Below, piece after piece: positions 53,452 through 64,000 of a stretch of DNA of 64,000 bases. Source of the stretch: DAHUXD01 sp963736455 (GTDB lineage Bacteria; Acidobacteriota; Thermoanaerobaculia; UBA5066; Gp7-AA6); contig CAVTON010000001.1 in NCBI GenBank assembly GCA_963736455.1, positions 2,542,001 through 2,606,000 on the forward strand. The letters are read 5' to 3'. Position 1 is the stretch's first letter; each line of letters starts with the position of its first letter. The notes beneath the pieces were generated by a model that was not told the DNA's origin, did no database searches, and saw nothing but the letters and a program-made list of their open reading frames with translations. The position numbers were made by a program, and so were the translations under genes.

Positions 53452-55440
53452 CTAGCCACCGCCCTTCACGTACTTCTCCATCCAGGCCCGGTTTCGCTCG
53501 GCGAGGTCCCGGATGAGGCGGGGCTCGCGCACACCGTGGGCCTGCCTCGGATAGACGACCATCTCGACCGGCACGCCGAGCCGCTTCAGGGCGTTGTAGA
53601 GCTCGTAGCCCTGGGAGGTCGGAACGCGGAGGTCCCGCTCACCGTGCTCGATGAGCGTGGGCGTCCTGACGTTCTCGACGAACTCGAGCGCCGAGCGCGA
53701 TCGGTAGAGCTCGTTTGAGTCCGCGGACCAGAACTCGCCCCCGAGATAGTCCGGAAGAAAGGACGGGATGTCGGTCGTTCCGGTGAAGGAGCGCAGATCC
53801 GTCAGGCCGGCGCCGACCGACGCGGCCTTGAATCGCTTCGTCTGCGTGATCGTCCAGGCCGTCATGAATCCGCCGTAGCTCCAGCCGAGGATGCCGAGGC
53901 GCTCCGGATCGGCGACGCCGACCGCGATCGCTTCGTCCACGCCGGCCATCAGGTCGCGATAGTCGCCGCCTCCCCAGTCCCGGACGTTCGCCTGGCGAAA
54001 CGCCGTTCCATAGCCCGAGGAGCCGCGCGGGTTGGCGCGCAGGACCGCGTAGCCTTCGGATCCGAAGACCGCGTAGGGATAGGGTCCCTGCGCTCCGAGG
54101 TACGTCCCCTGATAGACGCCGGCGGGCCCGCCGTGCACGGCGAGCAGGAGCGGGTAGCGATGACGCGGCTGGTATCCGACGGGCAGGGTGAGGAGTCCCT
54201 CGATCGGCTGCCCGCCGTCGCCCTTCCAGGTCAGGAGACGCGTGTCGCCGAGCGGATGCCTCGGCATGTTCGCGTTGATGCTCGACACGCGGCGCGGAGA
54301 AAGGGCCGCGAGCGGGGACGCATACGCCTCGACGGGGTCGGTCGAGGTCTGTCGGACGAAGCCGATCCAGGAGGCGCCGGCGTTGACGTGCGCTCCTTCC
54401 AGGACGGCGTTCGGTTTCGTGAGCGCGCGGACGCTCCCATCGCGGACGTCGAGAGCGTAGAGGAGAGAAGACACGCCCTTCGCCTCGACGAAGTAGATCG
54501 TCCTGCCGTCGGACGACCAGCCGGCGACCTCGGGGTCCTCGTCGAAGGAGTGGGTCAGGTCCCGGCCCTCTCCGCCGTCCGCCGGAGCGAGGCGCAGCCA
54601 GCGGCGATGCGCCCAGCGGGGCGGATCGTCGGTCACGACGTACGCGATCCACCGGCCGTCGGGAGAGTAGACGGGCTCGGTCTCGGCGGCGCCCGTGTGG
54701 GCGAAGGGCGTCACGGCTCCGGAGGCGACGTCCACGAGCGAGACGTCGGAGGAGGGCCACTCGTCGGCGGCCGGCCGGCGGCGGTGGGAAAAGGCGATCG
54801 TCTTTCCGTCCGGAGACCAGTCGAATTCGTCGATCGAGCCGACGGCCGACATCAGCTGCTTCGCCTCGCGGGGCTCGTCGGCGCGATCCGGGACGGTCAC
54901 GATCCAGAGTCGGACGGGCCGGTCGTCGGAACCGACCACGCGCGCGTCGTCTCGCTCGCGTTCGCGCCGTTCCCGATCGGCGGGATCCGGCTCCGGTGCG
55001 AGGAACGCGATCGAGCGGCCGTCGGGAGACCACGCGGCCCGCGACACGTCCGACTTCGCGTCGGTCAGCTTCCACGCCTCGCCGCCGTCGGCCGGAAGCA
55101 GCCAGACGTTCGAAAACCGTTCGCCGCGCTTGGAGAGAAACGCGATCCGCCGTCCATCCGGCGACCACCGGGGGCCGTTCGACGACTGCTCGGCGAAGGT
55201 CGCGGGCCACGAGGCCTTTCCGTCCGAGGCCGCGAGCCAGATCTGCTCGCGATATTCGCTCCGGTCCTTTTCCATGATCGCCTCGCGCACGACGAACGCG
55301 ACGCGACGCCCGTCGGGCGACACCCGCACGTCGGGGATCGTGCGGTACGCGAACATGTCGGCGACCGTCCAGGAACCCGCCGCGCTCTGGCTCGGAGCGG
55401 CCAGGAGGGAAGTGGCGGCGGAGAGGATGAGCGTCAGCAC
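53452..55440 (-). CDS. Secreted S9-family prolyl oligopeptidase-like peptidase
   Basis: About 662 residues. A signal peptide (VLTLILSAATSLLAAPS) is followed by a TolB/DPP-IV-like propeller (about 30-400) and an alpha/beta hydrolase peptidase domain. The latter has nucleophile GILGWSYGGF, acid EHGERDLRVP and His QAHGVREP, in the order Ser-Asp-His. It resembles acylaminoacyl or dipeptidyl peptidases. The frame extends to 55527, but that part encodes a GC-rich hairpin repeat, so I favour the GTG at 55440. No good ribosome site fixes the start. Confidence 0.82.
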   Translation of the reverse strand: MLTLILSAATSLLAAPSQSAAGSWTVADMFAYRTIPDVRVSPDGRRVAFVVREAIMEKDRSEYREQIWLAASDGKASWPATFAEQSSNGPRWSPDGRRIAFLSKRGERFSNVWLLPADGGEAWKLTDAKSDVSRAAWSPDGRSIAFLAPEPDPADRERRERERDDARVVGSDDRPVRLWIVTVPDRADEPREAKQLMSAVGSIDEFDWSPDGKTIAFSHRRRPAADEWPSSDVSLVDVASGAVTPFAHTGAAETEPVYSPDGRWIAYVVTDDPPRWAHRRWLRLAPADGGEGRDLTHSFDEDPEVAGWSSDGRTIYFVEAKGVSSLLYALDVRDGSVRALTKPNAVLEGAHVNAGASWIGFVRQTSTDPVEAYASPLAALSPRRVSSINANMPRHPLGDTRLLTWKGDGGQPIEGLLTLPVGYQPRHRYPLLLAVHGGPAGVYQGTYLGAQGPYPYAVFGSEGYAVLRANPRGSSGYGTAFRQANVRDWGGGDYRDLMAGVDEAIAVGVADPERLGILGWSYGGFMTAWTITQTKRFKAASVGAGLTDLRSFTGTTDIPSFLPDYLGGEFWSADSNELYRSRSALEFVENVRTPTLIEHGERDLRVPTSQGYELYNALKRLGVPVEMVVYPRQAHGVREPRLIRDLAERNRAWMEKYVKGGG

Positions 55441-55473
55441 GCCGAGGACGGGGATGGTTCCCCCCTCACCCCT

Positions 55474-55498
55474 CCCTCTCCCCGACGGGGGGAGAGGG
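55474..55498. repeat. GC-rich hairpin repeat between M13 and S9 genes
   Basis: CCCTCTCCCC-GACGG-GGGGAGAGGG, perfect 10-bp stem. A common repeat type in intergenic DNA. No T-tract follows, so it is not a clear terminator. Confidence 0.6.
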
Positions 55499-55554
55499 GG
55501 TTCCTGGAAGGCACCGGCGACGGGCATGGTCCCTCGCCTCTCCGCTCGCCAGGC

Positions 55555-57573
55555 TCACCAGATCTGGCAGAGATCCTTTCTCACCATCGGATCGCCCGAC
55601 TTGCACCCGAACGCCCTGGCGAACTCGGGAAGCGTCGACGGCGGCCCGATCGCCCGGAACTGGGACAGCGGATGGGGGTTCGTGTTCATGAGGAGCTTGG
55701 CGCGCTCCAGCCGGATGTTGGCCGCCCACACGCGCCCCCATGCCAGGAACAACCGCTGATCGGCGGTCAGGCCGTCGATCGGAGCGGGCGTCTTGCCGCC
55801 GAGCGACGCCTGATAGGCGCGGTACGCGATCGCGAGGCCGCCGAGGTCCGCCGTGGCTTCGCCCAGGACGAGCTTGCCGTTGACGTGCTGTCCCTCGTAG
55901 ACGTACGAGTCGTACTGGTCCTCGACGCATTTCGAGCGGGCCTGGTAATTCTTGAGGTCTTCGGGCGTCCACCACTCGATCATGTTGCCCTGCGCGTCGA
56001 ACTTGCGGCCCTGGTCGTCGAACCCGTGCGTCATCTCGTGACCGATGACCGATCCCATCGCCCCGTAGTTGACGGCGTCGTCCGCCTTCGCGTCGAAGAA
56101 GGGCGGCTGGAGGATCCCGGCGGGAAACACGATCTCGTTCTTCTGGGGGTTGTAGTACGCGTTGACCGTCGGCGGGGACATGTCCCACTCGGTCTTGTCG
56201 ACGGGCTTGCCGATCTTCTTCAGGTCCCGCGCGAACTCGAATTCGTTGGCGCGCTGGACGTTCTGCACGTACGGCCCGCGGTCGATCGCCAGGGCGGAAT
56301 AGTCGCGCCACCGGGACGGGTAGCCGATCTTGGGGTCGAACGCGTCGAGCTTGGCGAGCGCCGCCTTGCGGGTGGCCTCGCCCATCCACGGAAGCGTCGC
56401 GAGGTCCGCGCGCAGCGCCGCGATCAGGTTCCTGACCATCGCGTCGGCGCGAGCCTTGGCCTCGGGCGGGAAGTAGTCGCGGACGTAGGCCTTGCCGAGC
56501 GCGAATCCGATCGCATTGTCGGTCGCCGAGACACACCGCTTCCACCGCACCTCGTTCTCGGGCGTTCCCTGGAGCGTCTTGCCGTAGAAGGCGAAGGTCT
56601 CGTCCACGAATTTCTTCGAAAGGCTCGGCGCCGCCGAGTGGACCAGGTGCCAGCGCAGGTACGTCTTCCAGTCGGCGAGCGGAGTCGAAACGAGCTCCTG
56701 GCTGAACGCCTCGAAATATTTCGGCTGGCCGACGTTGATCGCCGCCACCGGGGGGGCGTCGAGCTCCTTGAGATACCCGGCCCAGGAGAAGTTCGGCGTC
56801 AGCTTCGCGATCTCGGCGAGGCTCTTGCGGTTGTACGTCTTGTCGGTGTCGCGGCGCTCAACGCGGGTCATCGAGGCCTGCGCGAGCTTCGTCTCGAGCG
56901 CCATCACGGACTTGGCGCTCTCGGCCGCCTTCGCCGGCGTCTCTCCCATGAGCTCGAACATCTTCGTGACGTGGGCGACGTATTCGTCGCGGAGCTTCTT
57001 CGAATCGTCGTCGGTCTTGAGGTAGTAGTCGCGGTCAGGGAGACCGAGTCCGCCCTGGTAGGCCCCCGCGATGACCTCGCTCGCGTTCTTGCGGTCCTGG
57101 TCGGAGCCGAAGTTGAAGACCGCGTTGACGCCCATCGTCTGGAGGCGGGCGATCTCCTTCTGGAGCTCGGGGACGCTCGAGATCCTGTCGATCGCCGAGA
57201 GCGCGCCCTTCAGCGGCGTCAGCCCCTGCGCCTCGACGGCGGCTTCGTCCATGCACGTCGAGTAGAAGTCGCCGATTTTCTGATCGTCGGTGCCGGGCGC
57301 GTTCGAGGTCTTCGAGACCTTGTCGAGGACCTTGTGCAGGTTCTCGCGGTTCTGTTCCTCGAGGATCGTGAACGATCCCCAGTAGGACTGGTCGGCGGGA
57401 ATCGGGTTCGACTTGAGCCAGCCGCCGTTGCCGTACAGGTTGAAATCCTGGCAGGCGGCGACCGACGTTTCCATGTCGGCGGGATTGATGCCATGAACGT
57501 CGTCGGCGGCGAGCCCGGAAACGCCGAGCGCGGCCGAGGCGAGCACGGTCAGGACAATGGACGGTGACTTCAC
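55555..57573 (-). CDS. M13-family (neprilysin/PepO-like) zinc metallopeptidase
   Basis: 672 residues, the usual length. A signal peptide (SIVLTVLASAALGVSGLAA) precedes the M13 N-terminal helical domain and C-terminal gluzincin domain. Visible signatures are NAYYNPQKNEIVFPAGILQ, zinc motif VIGHEMTHGFDDQGR, the third ligand in GEATADLGG and the conserved end MVRKDLCQIW. It degrades peptides in the periplasm or outside. 114 bp upstream of the S9 peptidase in the same direction, with a hairpin repeat between. Confidence 0.92.
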   Translation of the reverse strand: MKSPSIVLTVLASAALGVSGLAADDVHGINPADMETSVAACQDFNLYGNGGWLKSNPIPADQSYWGSFTILEEQNRENLHKVLDKVSKTSNAPGTDDQKIGDFYSTCMDEAAVEAQGLTPLKGALSAIDRISSVPELQKEIARLQTMGVNAVFNFGSDQDRKNASEVIAGAYQGGLGLPDRDYYLKTDDDSKKLRDEYVAHVTKMFELMGETPAKAAESAKSVMALETKLAQASMTRVERRDTDKTYNRKSLAEIAKLTPNFSWAGYLKELDAPPVAAINVGQPKYFEAFSQELVSTPLADWKTYLRWHLVHSAAPSLSKKFVDETFAFYGKTLQGTPENEVRWKRCVSATDNAIGFALGKAYVRDYFPPEAKARADAMVRNLIAALRADLATLPWMGEATRKAALAKLDAFDPKIGYPSRWRDYSALAIDRGPYVQNVQRANEFEFARDLKKIGKPVDKTEWDMSPPTVNAYYNPQKNEIVFPAGILQPPFFDAKADDAVNYGAMGSVIGHEMTHGFDDQGRKFDAQGNMIEWWTPEDLKNYQARSKCVEDQYDSYVYEGQHVNGKLVLGEATADLGGLAIAYRAYQASLGGKTPAPIDGLTADQRLFLAWGRVWAANIRLERAKLLMNTNPHPLSQFRAIGPPSTLPEFARAFGCKSGDPMVRKDLCQIW

Positions 57574-57656
57574 GGATCCTCCTTCAGAGTGAAGGAAGAA
57601 TCTTATGACGAGGTGGGCGGGGGGCGGGTCCCGCCCCGACGAGGCCTACCGGCCCG

Positions 57657-60125
<2,469 letters not shown>

Positions 60126-60261
60126 CGCTGCGGTTCTCCTTGTTCCAGTCCCAAATACGCCGGATCGCGGCCGGCCGATTCCATGGCCGCACCGCGGCCT
60201 GAGTTGATGTCTCCGCTCGTCAAAACAAGCGGCGGAGGCCGGAATTCCGCCGGCGGCGGCG

Positions 60262-61413
60262 TCAGGCGGTGCGCCGCACGACGGCGATCGAGACGTCGTC
60301 GTCCGGGGCGTCGCCGCCGCGGAAGGCATCCGCCTCGGAGGCCAGGGCATCCGCGAGGTCCTGCGGCGACAGGCGCGCGCTCAGTCGAACGGCGCTTTCG
60401 ATCCGGGCGTCTCCGAACTCGTCGCCCGCGGGACTGCGCGCCTCGGAGAGCCCGTCGGAATGGATGAGGAGCGATTCGCCGGTCTCGAGTCGTGTCCGGA
60501 CGACGGGCCACGTCAGGTCCGGCTTGATGCCGAGCGGGTACGCGCCGGCGCCGACGCGCTCGCGCACGAAACCGTCGCTCCCGATTCGAAGCGCCGGAGG
60601 ATGTCCGGCCACGCAGGCCGTGACCGCGCCGTCCCGGTCGGCGAGCAGGTAGACGCAGCCGAAGAAGGCTCGCCGGCTGCCCGTGCGGCACAGAATCCGA
60701 TTGAGGGTAGCGAACATCGCCGTAGGAGAAGCGTCGACCTCGAGCTGAGTGCGAAACGAGGCGTGCGCGACCGCCATGACGAGGCCGGCCGTCATCCCGT
60801 GCCCCGACGCATCGCCGAAGAGCACCGCGAGGCGTCCGTCGGGAAGGGGCACGAAGTCGTAGATGTCGCCGCCCACCATGTTGGCGATCTCGTTGTGGGC
60901 GCCGAGCTCATAGCCCGGGGGTCGCGGGAGGTCCTTCGGAATCAGGCTCGCCTGGAGCTCCCGGGCGAGCTCGAGCTCGTCGCGGAAGTTGATCTTGTCG
61001 ACGAGCTCCATCGCGAGCAGCAGCAGAAGAAGACCCGATGCGATCGTCAGGAAGCCGCTGTCGAAATCCACGCGATACGTCACCGTTCGGTCCTGGCCGT
61101 GGTGGTGCTTGACCTGCTCGTTCTCGCACGACGGGGAGAACAGCGTCAGGAGAAAGCACGCGAGGACGACCAGAAAGACGACGCGCCGTGCCGGGGCGAG
61201 GCGCGTGGCGAGGCCGTAGAGGACGCTGTTGGCGGTCTTGAACCACCGCTTCCACCGCTTCGGCTCGCGATCGATGGCGGCGCGGTCCTCGGTCGTGAGC
61301 TTCTCCTTGGCGAGCCGCCACTCGCGCGAATAGAGCTGGGCGATGTCCTCCTTGCCGACGTCGTGAAACGTCGAGCGCAGGAGGTCCTTCCACGTCTGGC
61401 CGCCAGCGGGCAT
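60262..61413 (-). CDS. Membrane PP2C-type SpoIIE/RsbU-like Ser/Thr phosphatase
   Basis: 383 residues. A basic N-terminal segment (1-75) is followed by two membrane helices (about 77-95 and 120-140). The SpoIIE domain begins at ARELQASLIPKDLP and shows metal-binding VGGDIYDFV, LFGDASGHGM, HSDGLSEA and DDVSIAVV. RsbU-type phosphatases act on anti-sigma-factor antagonists. No partner genes are seen here. It lies upstream of lon in the same direction, with 136 bp between them. Confidence 0.88.
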   Translation of the reverse strand: MPAGGQTWKDLLRSTFHDVGKEDIAQLYSREWRLAKEKLTTEDRAAIDREPKRWKRWFKTANSVLYGLATRLAPARRVVFLVVLACFLLTLFSPSCENEQVKHHHGQDRTVTYRVDFDSGFLTIASGLLLLLLAMELVDKINFRDELELARELQASLIPKDLPRPPGYELGAHNEIANMVGGDIYDFVPLPDGRLAVLFGDASGHGMTAGLVMAVAHASFRTQLEVDASPTAMFATLNRILCRTGSRRAFFGCVYLLADRDGAVTACVAGHPPALRIGSDGFVRERVGAGAYPLGIKPDLTWPVVRTRLETGESLLIHSDGLSEARSPAGDEFGDARIESAVRLSARLSPQDLADALASEADAFRGGDAPDDDVSIAVVRRTA

Positions 61414-61750
61414 CGACCCGGATTATTTCCGATCCGCCGCCCGGCTGACGAAGGTCTTTCTCGGGGGCGCGGCGCATGAAGCCTGTCCAACGGACTGACG
61501 GAGGGCGGGGCCCTGCCCGGCACGCCGTGGCGGCCTTCGGCTCTTCGACCTGGAGAAAGACTACCGCCCGTGGATCCGGCTAACCCAAACTTCGAAGGCT
61601 CCACTGAAACAGGGCAGTTCCACTTTTTTCAGCATCCTGCAAAAAAAATGTCCCAGTCTGGCCTCTCGCACGCCACTTAAGAGGCATAAGGGCCCGCCGG
61701 GGTTTCCCGCGGATTCGGCCGCGCTGCTCCGGGTGCCCGGGGAGGAAGGC
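61414..61750. other. Intergenic region between phosphatase and RHS-like gene
   Basis: 337 bp between divergent genes. It contains a T-run/A-run dyad (61624-61646, TTTTTTCAG-CATC-CTGCAAAAAA). No open frame is convincing. A weak sigma-54-like GG-N10-GC near 61656-61672 was not accepted. Confidence 0.4.
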
Positions 61751-64000
61751 GTGTTCCAGCTCCCGCGGTCGATCGGTCGGAAGACTCACCGGTCCAACAA
61801 ATTCTGGATTCCCTGGCTGGCTTCCCTTGCCTTCGCCTGCTGGGCGGGCATTGCCTGGGCCCAGCAGCCGCCGGAAACCCTGCCGTTTTTCTGGCCTGAT
61901 CAAGCTTTCGAGAATCACGGTGTGGACAACGTCAACATGTACAACGGGGACGACGGGATAGCGGTCCCGCTGGGGCCGGCGTACACGCTCGGGCCCTCGG
62001 GCTACCAGTACCAGCTCACGGCTTACCACAGTCTCAAGTTCTGGCACTTCTCGGCTGCCGCGTGCCCGCCGAATACCCAATTCGCATGGATCGCGGGAGA
62101 TCCGACGATTGGTGTGGGTTGGTCTCTGCTCCCGGGTTATGTGGTCAAGCGGGCGTCGGGCGTGACCGAGTACTACTCCCCAAACGGTGGAGTCTCCCAG
62201 GTCACGCTCCCGACCAGTTCGCCCTACAGCACGGTGACGACGGACGGCAGTCATCTGAGGATCACTGGAAACTCGGCCAGCCCAACTTCTTACACGGTTG
62301 AGTTCCCGGATGGAACAATCGGGGCGTTTGGTCACGCCTATGCTCCGCCCACGTCCAGCCCGACCTCGCTAGACTTCAGCAACCTTGACCATAGCGAAGG
62401 AGCGTTGAGCCGCTACGGCCTAACGAGCATGCAGGATCGTTTTGGCAACTCGCTGATTACCGTCTCGTGGGGATCGGGGACGACCGCTGCACAGGTATCG
62501 ACGATCACACTCGTGCCCTTCAACTCGACGATCACCTTTACTTGGACGACCTACCTGGGCGGTACGGGAATCACACGCCCGGTCCTCGACAATATTCTCT
62601 TCCCGGCGGCATCCGGCAAGCAGCTCAAAGTCAAGTTCAACTTTCAGGACGGCATCTTCAACCGTAACTCGTTCGACAATTCGGCGATTACCGGCGGCTG
62701 CAGCCCCGCTTCGCCCGCCCAGGTCAAGGTCCCCGAGCTCTCGTCGATCGCTTTCTCGGACCCGGGTAGCCCGGCGACGATCATTCCTTTTTCGTATTCC
62801 ATGTCCTATCTCGGCACGGCCGGCATGGCGGTCCAGAAGCAGGGCGCTATCAACGTGATGACGCTTCCGAACGGAGGCACCGTCACGTACGGCTATTGCG
62901 TGGTGGGCCCGATGCCGTGTGTCGTGGGCGCAAACTGCAATCCTTCGGCCGCTCGAACTCAAAATAACTGCGACGTTTACACGCCCGAGGATCCGGAACC
63001 GCCGCCGCCCGGCACGGCGGACTCTCCCGACGATTTCCATCCCCCGGGCCAGGTCTTCTTCGACGCGTCGCCCGCTGTTGGCTCCCGGGCGGAATTCGAT
63101 CCCTATGCGAACCGCACGAACACGATCACCTACGATCGCGACCAATTCAAGGGCCTGCTCGACGGAGTTGCCCAGGACTCGTTGGTGATTCGCCGGACCG
63201 CCGTGACTGTCTCGGGCAACGACGACATGCCGAACCCACTCGGAACCCCCTCGTTCGTGCGTCGCTACTACTTCAAAGTGGATAGCAACGACCCCAACAA
63301 CCCGCGCGGCGCCGCAGGCATCGAGCTCGACCGCCGATACTTCAATGGCACGGACGTGACGCAACCGCCTGTCCGGACTCAGATCAGTTGCTACGCCTCC
63401 GGCGGCTGCGGCTATGGCAACGACGACGGCGAGTTCCTCGACTACGACTTCACGACCACGGGGCGCAGACCGCCGACATCGGTCGTCACCTGGTACGGCG
63501 CCGCGTCGTCGACGAGCCCCGGAACCTGCTCCAGCGGTACCACGAAGTGCAGCGCCGTCGTCAATTCCACCTACGAATCCGTCGCCGGGCAGTACAAGAC
63601 AGTTCAGATGACCAGCACTCTCCCGAACACGGACACTCGCACAGTCGAGACGAATTGGACCTACACCACGAATCTTCCTCCGACCGGGCACTGGGTCCTC
63701 GGTCTCTTCGACCACCGTTACACGTGGGACGGTGGGGGTTCCGTTCCGTCCGGCTCGAATGGCGACACGGTCGTCCGCCAGCACTTCGACTTCGATGTGG
63801 ACGGCTTCTTGAACGAGATCGACACCTGGGACTCGCCGTCGGGCAAGGCGATCGGTCAGTGTTTCTACCAGAGCGCCTCCGGGGATGGCACAGTCGCCGA
63901 CGAGTATTCGCAGACCTTCTCCTCGCCATCCGAGCCGGCCGGTACGCTCTGTGCGGCGTCGATTCCTTCGACCGGCAGCGGCGGCGACGTCTTCGGCCAG
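61751..64000 (+). CDS. Large secreted RHS/YD-like protein (partial, C-terminus off the window)
   Basis: 750 residues visible, open to the right edge. GTG at 61751 six bases after GGAGG. A signal peptide (FWIPWLASLAFACWAGIAWA, cleavage before QQPPE) precedes an RHS-like shell start: PLGPAYTLGPSGYQYQL, GDPTIGVGWSLLPGYVVK, SRYGLTSMQDRFGNSLIT and, late, YDFTTTGRRPPTSVV. RHS/YD proteins form large beta-cocoons and often end in a variable toxin or effector. The C-terminal part, which would decide this, is missing. Antisense frames here are shadows. Confidence 0.75.
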   Translation, partial: MFQLPRSIGRKTHRSNKFWIPWLASLAFACWAGIAWAQQPPETLPFFWPDQAFENHGVDNVNMYNGDDGIAVPLGPAYTLGPSGYQYQLTAYHSLKFWHFSAAACPPNTQFAWIAGDPTIGVGWSLLPGYVVKRASGVTEYYSPNGGVSQVTLPTSSPYSTVTTDGSHLRITGNSASPTSYTVEFPDGTIGAFGHAYAPPTSSPTSLDFSNLDHSEGALSRYGLTSMQDRFGNSLITVSWGSGTTAAQVSTITLVPFNSTITFTWTTYLGGTGITRPVLDNILFPAASGKQLKVKFNFQDGIFNRNSFDNSAITGGCSPASPAQVKVPELSSIAFSDPGSPATIIPFSYSMSYLGTAGMAVQKQGAINVMTLPNGGTVTYGYCVVGPMPCVVGANCNPSAARTQNNCDVYTPEDPEPPPPGTADSPDDFHPPGQVFFDASPAVGSRAEFDPYANRTNTITYDRDQFKGLLDGVAQDSLVIRRTAVTVSGNDDMPNPLGTPSFVRRYYFKVDSNDPNNPRGAAGIELDRRYFNGTDVTQPPVRTQISCYASGGCGYGNDDGEFLDYDFTTTGRRPPTSVVTWYGAASSTSPGTCSSGTTKCSAVVNSTYESVAGQYKTVQMTSTLPNTDTRTVETNWTYTTNLPPTGHWVLGLFDHRYTWDGGGSVPSGSNGDTVVRQHFDFDVDGFLNEIDTWDSPSGKAIGQCFYQSASGDGTVADEYSQTFSSPSEPAGTLCAASIPSTGSGGDVFGQ

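Noticed and set aside
55441..55527. N-terminal extension of the S9 peptidase to 55527
   Set aside because: The extra residues encode a GC-rich intergenic hairpin repeat and precede a good signal peptide.
54133..57567. A 1,144-codon plus-strand frame opposite the S9 and M13 peptidases
   Set aside because: Antisense shadow; the opposing genes have signal peptides and catalytic motifs, this frame has none.
61656..61672. Possible sigma-54 promoter before the RHS-like gene
   Set aside because: GG-N10-GC spacing fits, but the flanking -24/-12 bases do not match.

Overview
The window is a high-GC bacterial chromosome segment, most likely from the Acidobacteriota (Thermoanaerobaculia/Holophagae-like). 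This is inferred from gene families, not from a marker gene. The pointers are two large MacB/FtsX-type permeases of the acidobacterial orphan-permease kind (one controlled by a PadR repressor), a Ser/Thr kinase fused to a propeller, a Kelch/IPT/SLH surface protein with Cys-Gly-Gly-Gly-rich SLH repeats, and many secreted peptidases. Short stop/start overlaps (ATGA, TGATG, TTGA) are frequent, and GTG, TTG and probably CTG start codons occur.

Layout. 0-4.3 kb: a partial response regulator and a coupled small helical protein on the minus strand, divergent from an SPFH/band-7 operon that has a sigma-54-like promoter and a paired upstream palindrome. 4.3-7.7 kb: a PadR-permease-small secreted protein operon. 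7.8-19.4 kb: an mdtABC-like tripartite efflux operon (membrane-fusion protein, two RND pumps) ending in a 1.36-kb-residue secreted protein of carboxypeptidase-regulatory repeats. 19.7-23.6 kb: DUF2059, FAD oxidoreductase, HD hydrolase and polytopic membrane protein. 23.8-27.4 kb: DinB, a secreted alpha/beta hydrolase, a large secreted protein with a recurring C-terminal domain, and a decapitated DUF1579-like gene. 27.4-28.1 kb: a cluster of REP/MITE-like repeats. 28.1-30.0 kb: the SLH surface protein, flanked by 27-bp inverted repeats.

30.37-41.72 kb is an integrated island in tRNA-Pro(UGG). A 39-bp direct repeat of the 5' half of the tRNA bounds it. It has visibly lower GC than its surroundings and carries a broken tyrosine integrase next to the right att site, a second intact tyrosine recombinase, a DUF3800 protein, a decayed prim-pol/SF3 helicase replication gene beside a G-rich 27-bp inverted repeat, and three secreted proteins. 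Two of those secreted proteins carry the same C-terminal domain as the chromosomal protein at 25-27 kb. At least six indels and one nonsense codon are visible between 38.4 and 40.7 kb, so the island looks immobilised, unless these are assembly errors.

41.7-64 kb: an SDR, a second large permease, an esterase, an ATP-grasp-like protein coupled to a kinase/propeller protein, an amidoligase cassette (RimK-type ATP-grasp, GCS2-type ligase, M29 aminopeptidase with a CTG start), S9 and M13 secreted peptidases, Lon, a membrane SpoIIE-type phosphatase, and the first 750 residues of a large secreted RHS/YD-like protein that runs off the right edge.

The best candidates for something undescribed are the recurrent C-terminal domain of secreted proteins, the 5'-half tRNA integration mapped to the anticodon loop, the inverted-repeat-bounded SLH gene, the G-rich inverted repeat beside the island replication gene, and the amidoligase/aminopeptidase cassette.
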